From Chanos chanos (Eukaryota; Chordata; Actinopteri; Gonorynchiformes; Chanidae): DNA of 64,000 bases. Under the pieces are notes generated by a model. That model saw nothing but the letters and a program-made list of their open reading frames with translations, had not been told where the DNA came from and did not search any database. The DNA is taken from NCBI RefSeq assembly GCF_902362185.1, contig NC_044495.1, positions 11,676,711 through 11,740,710 on the forward strand. Direction: 5' to 3'. Position 1 is the first letter of the stretch; each line of letters begins with the position of its first letter. Below are positions 49,910-64,000 of the stretch, piece by piece. Made by a program: the position numbers and the translations under genes.

Positions 49910-50867
49910 TATACCTTGAATGTCAGTCTCTGTTCACTTGTTGTGAGGCAGTTCCTTCAACAGGCCAGATGTTAAAGGCGTAGTTGCTTGTTTTAAGATA
50001 AAATGATATGAAAGTTGTCTCATTTTCTCCCCTGATCTCCCTGTCTTATGTAAAATGTTTATTACTCTCTCTCTTGGAATGTAGGAGTGTCAAGAGCAAT
50101 GAAAGTGAGGGCAGCGTTAAGCAAAGTATTGCAGGCTACATATGCTGTGTACCAACTGCTAAGTCAAAAAAGTATAAGGGCCAAAGGATGACTTTGAATG
50201 ACTTTTTGAGATCAGACTTTTTGAGGACCATGAATCACTTCTTCAAAAGTGGTGTAATGATGGTCTGGGTGCCAGCATCCGTTTCTGTGATTGTATATCT
50301 CACACTTACAGACAGACACACCCCCTTAAAGCTGTGTTTTTAAAGCTGTGTCACAGTACACGGTTAATATTGCAATTTAGGAGATATGTAAACATTGTAT
50401 TAGTTGTCTGTTTTGGTAACATTTACGGAAATTTAAGTTGTTCTTTGGCCTAAAGTAACAACCAGTAGCAACTTCATCTACGAAGTCCTTTTATTTGCTA
50501 GCAAAGAGCCAGAAACTCTTCAGCAGCTAAATTAGTTCAATTTTTAGCACCATTTGAGTGGGATATCTGAAACCATTTAAAATAAGGATATAAACATAAT
50601 ATTAGTTTCGACAAAGTCGTTTGGTAGTCATGTGAAATTGCGGTTAACGTTAACTTTCAAGGAACAGGGCCGTTGATTCAGCAAGCCACACTTCCTTATG
50701 TAAATTATTCTACATTTTTCTTAACTGCATATGTGACGAGTTAATGTTAATTGTGTTACCTTTAGAGCAGGATGACGACGATACAATCTTTGTCTCATTA
50801 TAAGAGTTCTGTATCGGCTCTGTAACGTCTGTCGCTAAATGCGTCACAGTGACCCGTTTGTACAAGG
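49910..50867. other. Spacer between snx14 and the tRNA cluster
   Basis: Nothing certain. An ORF at 50,008-50,343 has no family I recognise and no codon pattern that persuades me. Upstream signals of the tRNA-Tyr gene are expected near the right end but are internal in tRNA genes, so none are marked. Confidence 0.5.
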
Positions 50868-50953
50868 CCTTCGATAGCTCAGTTGGTAGAGCGGAGGACT
50901 GTAGTGGCTAACTAGTCATCCTTAGGTCGCTGGTTCGAATCCGGCTCGAAGGA
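50868..50953 (+). tRNA. tRNA-Tyr (GUA) with intron
   Basis: The acceptor stem CCTTCGA pairs with TCGAAGG. The D arm, anticodon stem-loop (ACTGTAG, anticodon GTA at 50,901-50,903) and T arm with GGTTCGAATCC are all complete. A 13-base intron (50,905-50,917) lies one base 3' of the anticodon, the standard place and the rule for eukaryotic tRNA-Tyr. The mature part is 73 bases. Confidence 0.97.
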
Positions 50954-50959
50954 AAAATA

Positions 50960-50965
50960 TTTTTT
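50960..50965 (+). terminator. Pol III terminator of tRNA-Tyr
   Basis: Run of six T, six bases behind the mature 3' end. Confidence 0.85.
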
Positions 50966-51107
50966 CCTCAGTCTTGTGTTGACATTTATCGCAAAGTGGC
51001 AGCGTAAAAAAATGGTAACGGGGCAAATATATTGTCCCTCACCTCTCTGTTGTGTAGTCTTTAGTTTACGTATTTTTAATGACGATATCTCCCCACCAGA
51101 ATCTCGA

Positions 51108-51342
51108 GGCGGGGGATTAGCTCAAATGGTAGAGCGCTCGCTTAGCATGCGAGAGGTAGCGGGATCGATGCCCGCATCCTCCAAATTTATGTCTCATTGC
51201 CTGCATGTTTCAAACTAGCTGGACTAAGAAAAGTAACGTAATCTGAAAAGTGCACAATCGTGTCGTTTCACAGATATCTAGGTCATATGTGAAGTTATAT
51301 GTCAGTAGAGAGGTCTACATTTTTGTGGTAAGTATATCATAA
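51108..51342 (+). repeat. 235-bp duplicated unit with tRNA-Ala, copy 1
   Basis: Starts three bases before the tRNA and ends 18 bases after the first T5 run. I find no difference from 52,255-52,489. Confidence 0.95.
51111..51183 (+). tRNA. tRNA-Ala (AGC), copy 1
   Basis: 73-base cloverleaf. The acceptor stem GGGGGAT pairs with ATCCTCC (one G-T). The anticodon loop TTAGCAT gives anticodon AGC, and the T arm is GCGGGATCGATGCCCGC. It looks like the common vertebrate tRNA-Ala-AGC. No run of four T follows closely; the first is TTTTT at 51,320-51,324, about 137 bases downstream. Confidence 0.97.
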
Positions 51343-52254
51343 GCAGTGTTTCGGTAGTTGCTGAAAAAAGTTATACATTAAATTGAATAAATTGAGATGT
51401 TATTGCACTACTCATTACTTTACTTTTGAGTTACTCTCTAGAACTACAAATTCTACTAATAACACCCCTTAGCTGTTCTTAAATAACTGTAAAGCGTGGC
51501 TTCATACATGAGTACACATTTTTCACCAGTGTCAAAAAATAGAAACACAAGTTTAGCCATCTAACGATAACCAACATTGTATAGTATAGCTAGCTACATT
51601 AATCATGATGTTGTCAGTCAGCTTCAATGGTTAACTATCGGTAGTTTTCGCGGTAGCTAGTAATACGTTTTGGTATCATCATCAGCCGACAGCTGTTATA
51701 TCTGTATTTTGTGATTAAAATGAACATTAAAGCTCTCCATATTATTGTCCTGGTTAGCAACACCGTATTTTTGGGTTTTCTCAAACCCAGACCTTGCTAG
51801 CTTGCTAACTAACCAGTTGTCGAGCATGTCCCATTTAACAAGAGCTACTAGTGACAGTGGAGTGGTCATATTATAGATACACAGTTAAGGTGAACAGGTG
51901 TGTGTCGCAACATAGCTGCTTCTTTGATCATGTATTTTAACATCGCTTTAACAGTATTGACCAATTAGCACCCAGGACCGGAAGTATCCGTTTTATAAGT
52001 TAAATCTGAATATTAAGCGCGAAAAACATTCTTTTGAAAAGACGTGTGTAACGCAGGAAAGGACATTTGAAAGGACTTTATAACTCGTTACCCCGAACAT
52101 TGATCAAAACATACCACAGATAACTAAAGAAAGCAGACTGAAAACCACTCATATTAACTTTACAGCACAAAGCACAGAGCAATGTGTGCGTTGTTATTTA
52201 AAACCAAATCACACCAGACCAGTACATGACGTCATTTTTCTAGCAGGGACATGG
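51343..52254. other. Spacer between the two tRNA-Ala units
   Basis: No gene supportable. It holds the left 48-bp repeat at 52,108. An ACCGGAAGT block near 51,978 is an ETS-type site by sequence only, with no gene start beside it. Confidence 0.5.
52108..52155 (+). repeat. 48-bp imperfect direct repeat, left copy
   Basis: AACATACC, then variable bases, then GCAGACTGAAAACCACTCAT. It returns at 52,488-52,536 on the other side of tRNA-Ala copy 2 with several differences. Confidence 0.8.
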
Positions 52255-52489
52255 GGCGGGGGATTAGCTCAAATGGTAGAGCGCTCGCTTAGCATGCGAG
52301 AGGTAGCGGGATCGATGCCCGCATCCTCCAAATTTATGTCTCATTGCCTGCATGTTTCAAACTAGCTGGACTAAGAAAAGTAACGTAATCTGAAAAGTGC
52401 ACAATCGTGTCGTTTCACAGATATCTAGGTCATATGTGAAGTTATATGTCAGTAGAGAGGTCTACATTTTTGTGGTAAGTATATCATAA
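52255..52489 (+). repeat. 235-bp duplicated unit with tRNA-Ala, copy 2
   Basis: Direct duplicate of 51,108-51,342, 1,147 bases downstream. Its right end runs directly into the second copy of the 48-bp direct repeat. Confidence 0.95.
52258..52330 (+). tRNA. tRNA-Ala (AGC), copy 2
   Basis: Identical over all 73 bases to the copy at 51,111. It lies inside the second 235-bp duplicated unit, with the same distant TTTTT (52,467-52,471). Confidence 0.97.
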
Positions 52490-52536
52490 CATACCAAAGT
52501 GATTACTAAAGAGAGCAGACTGAAAACCACTCATAT
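52488..52536 (+). repeat. 48-bp imperfect direct repeat, right copy
   Basis: Partner of 52,108-52,155. The two flank the second tRNA-Ala unit and about 100 bases of unique sequence. Confidence 0.8.
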
Positions 52537-52549
52537 GCTTGTTAAGTTA

Positions 52550-52555
52550 TTTATT
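52550..52555 (-). promoter_or_regulatory. Poly(A) signal for distal otof last exon
   Basis: AATAAA on the minus strand, about 350 bases behind the stop at 52,902. It would end the otof transcript just beside the tRNA-Ala repeat unit. Confidence 0.5.
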
Positions 52556-52901
52556 TATAGTTTAAAGAGACATCCGTCCTGATTTAATATAAACAAGTCA
52601 AAACCCTTTTTTAAAAATTCAGAACCAAGGTATACAATTTATATTTTGACTCAAGAATGCCCTTTACAGGTCCTAAATGCAACTTTGATATTCTGCTCTA
52701 GTTTAGTGGATGTTGTTGTATTTTTAATACCAGATGTGTACTAAAATTTCTCTTGGAGCACACCTTACACAAAACAGAAGCAATGGTTTGTTTTCCCCTG
52801 ATATTCATAGCCAAATTGCACCAGATTGGTACTAAAACACGACACTTCACAAAACAGAGGAAACAACATGGAAAAAAAACTGGAAAGTTCTTTTTATCGT
52901 C

Positions 52902-53082
52902 TCAGACTCCCAATAGTTTCTTGGCCATGTATCCAGGCATACTGTAGAGAAACAGGGCTACAATGGCCAGCAGCAGTAGAGCCAACACAATCTTGATGAT
53001 CAGCCACTTGTACTGGTTGCAGATAAGATAGCGAATAGCCTTAAGGGGACTGATGAACCACAGGAATGTAGTGTCTGGGCGG
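52902..53082 (-). CDS. otof: Otoferlin alternative last exon B (distal)
   Basis: Also exactly 181 bases with the same entry phase, acceptor TTCCACCAG, stop TGA at 52,902-52,904. It encodes [19 protein letters not shown], a membrane helix and PGYMAKKLLGV. Only seven of 59 residues differ from exon A, most of them conservative changes in or near the helix. The open frame, splice site and conserved ending argue that it is functional and used instead of exon A. Confidence 0.88.
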
Positions 53083-54317
53083 CTGGTGGAACAAAAAGAG
53101 CAGAACAACACAGTTTAACATCTAAGAAATGTATTTTAGTTGAATGCACACAAAAGTTCTCGACTATTTTAAGTATTGATGTCTGATGTATTATTCTTTT
53201 TTTTTCTAGTGTCATGACAGAACACTTATGACAGGATCTAAAAAGGTTTAGAGCATTTGAGATAATCTAGCCTTTTATAGGACTGATGAATTGAGAAATC
53301 AGCTGTACAGGTAGTCCAGACATAAACGGCAGTGTACTTCTTGAATTGTATGATTAGGTTCTGAACTTGACATGTAAACATTAAAATCATTTACTGGTTA
53401 AATTTACTACCTGCAGTTGTACCAGAGTGTACTGACTTCAATCTCTGAATAATTTTTTCTTGTAGCAAATACAGTAAAGGTTTGTGTGTATGTGTAGTAA
53501 TTGCCTAAATGTTCAGTGATTACAAAATGTTGTGTGTATTGGTAACAGTCATGGTACAAGAGAAATAAGCGTATAGAATCTATCATTTAGTGGTATTTAT
53601 GAATTTATTAGTTATCACACAAAATACACCCATATTGCACACTTTTCAACAAATAAATATAAATATAATTAAGAAATTAAGTATATTTAATATAAACAAA
53701 CAAAATTCAATGCAAACCTTGTAACCATTACAAAAAATACATAACATCAATTCAAGCTCAGTTGAACACATCCTTGCAAACCAATTTTTTTAACCCTAAA
53801 TTCAAATGAATGGATCTTGCAAATACTTGAAACACTCGTAGCCTCTGTATAGAAATTGATAGACTTACATTACAGGAAGTTTCACAATAACTTAATTCCT
53901 GAATCAGAATGCTCCACGAAAGGCTTGCATCTGAGAGGGCCATTTTAATTTTTTAAACAAATAAGTTTTGTTAAGGTAATGTTTGGGGTCTTTTGTATTA
54001 AGTCTTAAATCAACATCAGAAATTTATAATTTGCTGTGTCGCAAACCACTTTTCAAACAAAAGTTATTAGACACTGATATTTGGGCTTTTTGAATATTTG
54101 TATAGTTCTGGAACTATATTACAAACAACTTAGCTGGACACTTGCCTCAGAAAGGAAAATGGTTAGTCCCCTTGTCTTATCAACCTCAAAAATCCCTGTC
54201 TTTCCCAATGTAATTAGCCTGTTACGTTTGAAAAGCCCATACGCCCAAGTGTAAGACGGTATGCACTATGTAAAGGGAGACACAGGATGATCAGAGAGGA
54301 TGTTGGACAGCAGGCCC
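53083..54317. other. Between the two otof last exons
   Basis: Intron for transcripts ending in exon B and 3' UTR for those ending in exon A. An AATAAA on the minus strand lies near 53,602-53,607. No other feature seen. Confidence 0.5.

Positions 54318-64000
<9,683 letters not shown>

Noticed and set aside
50008-50343. 111-codon ORF behind snx14
   Set aside because: No family recognised, no conserved motif I can defend, and it sits between the snx14 poly(A) signal and the tRNA genes.

Overview
The window is vertebrate nuclear DNA, most likely from a teleost fish. The genes are split into many exons with short introns and vertebrate splice sites. The gonadotropin alpha subunit is of fish type, and a tRNA-derived SINE body common in fish genomes is present twice. 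The gene order znf292 - cga - htr1e - syncrip - snx14 matches human 6q14-15. I cannot name the species.

Layout. (1) 1-10,864, minus strand: znf292, a large zinc-finger transcription factor. Eight coding exons are seen, and the giant last exon runs off the left edge. (2) 13,428-14,215, minus: cga, the common alpha subunit of pituitary glycoprotein hormones. (3) 16,121-17,110, minus: a decayed 5-HT1E-type serotonin receptor (htr1e) with stops and frameshifts, at the place where HTR1E sits in human. (4) 17.1-26.0 kb: a gene-poor stretch with microsatellites and scraps of retroposons. (5) 26.1-35.66 kb, plus: syncrip (hnRNP Q), with two possible C-termini. (6) 36,597-49,672, plus: snx14, 29 constitutive coding exons and one in-frame candidate cassette exon. 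(7) 50.87-52.33 kb: three tRNA genes, one tRNA-Tyr with intron and two identical tRNA-Ala(AGC). The Ala genes lie in a 235-bp unit that is duplicated with no difference I can see. (8) 52,902-63,787, minus: the 3' half of otoferlin (otof), with two alternative last exons of equal length that both encode the membrane anchor. The gene runs off the right edge.

The genes are unrelated in function and look like an old syntenic block rather than a pathway. The least ordinary signals are the twin otoferlin tail exons, the htr1e fossil, the extra Ser/Pro-rich exon of snx14, a possible poison exon in syncrip intron 2, the missing hnRNP Q3-type tail of syncrip, the tRNA-Ala duplication nested between imperfect direct repeats, a Tigger/pogo-like MITE in snx14, and a SINE lying about 20 bp from a znf292 splice donor. 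I found no CRISPR array, bacterial-type operon, retrovirus or Polinton. Exon borders were read by eye from splice sites and reading phase. All exon phases within each gene agree.
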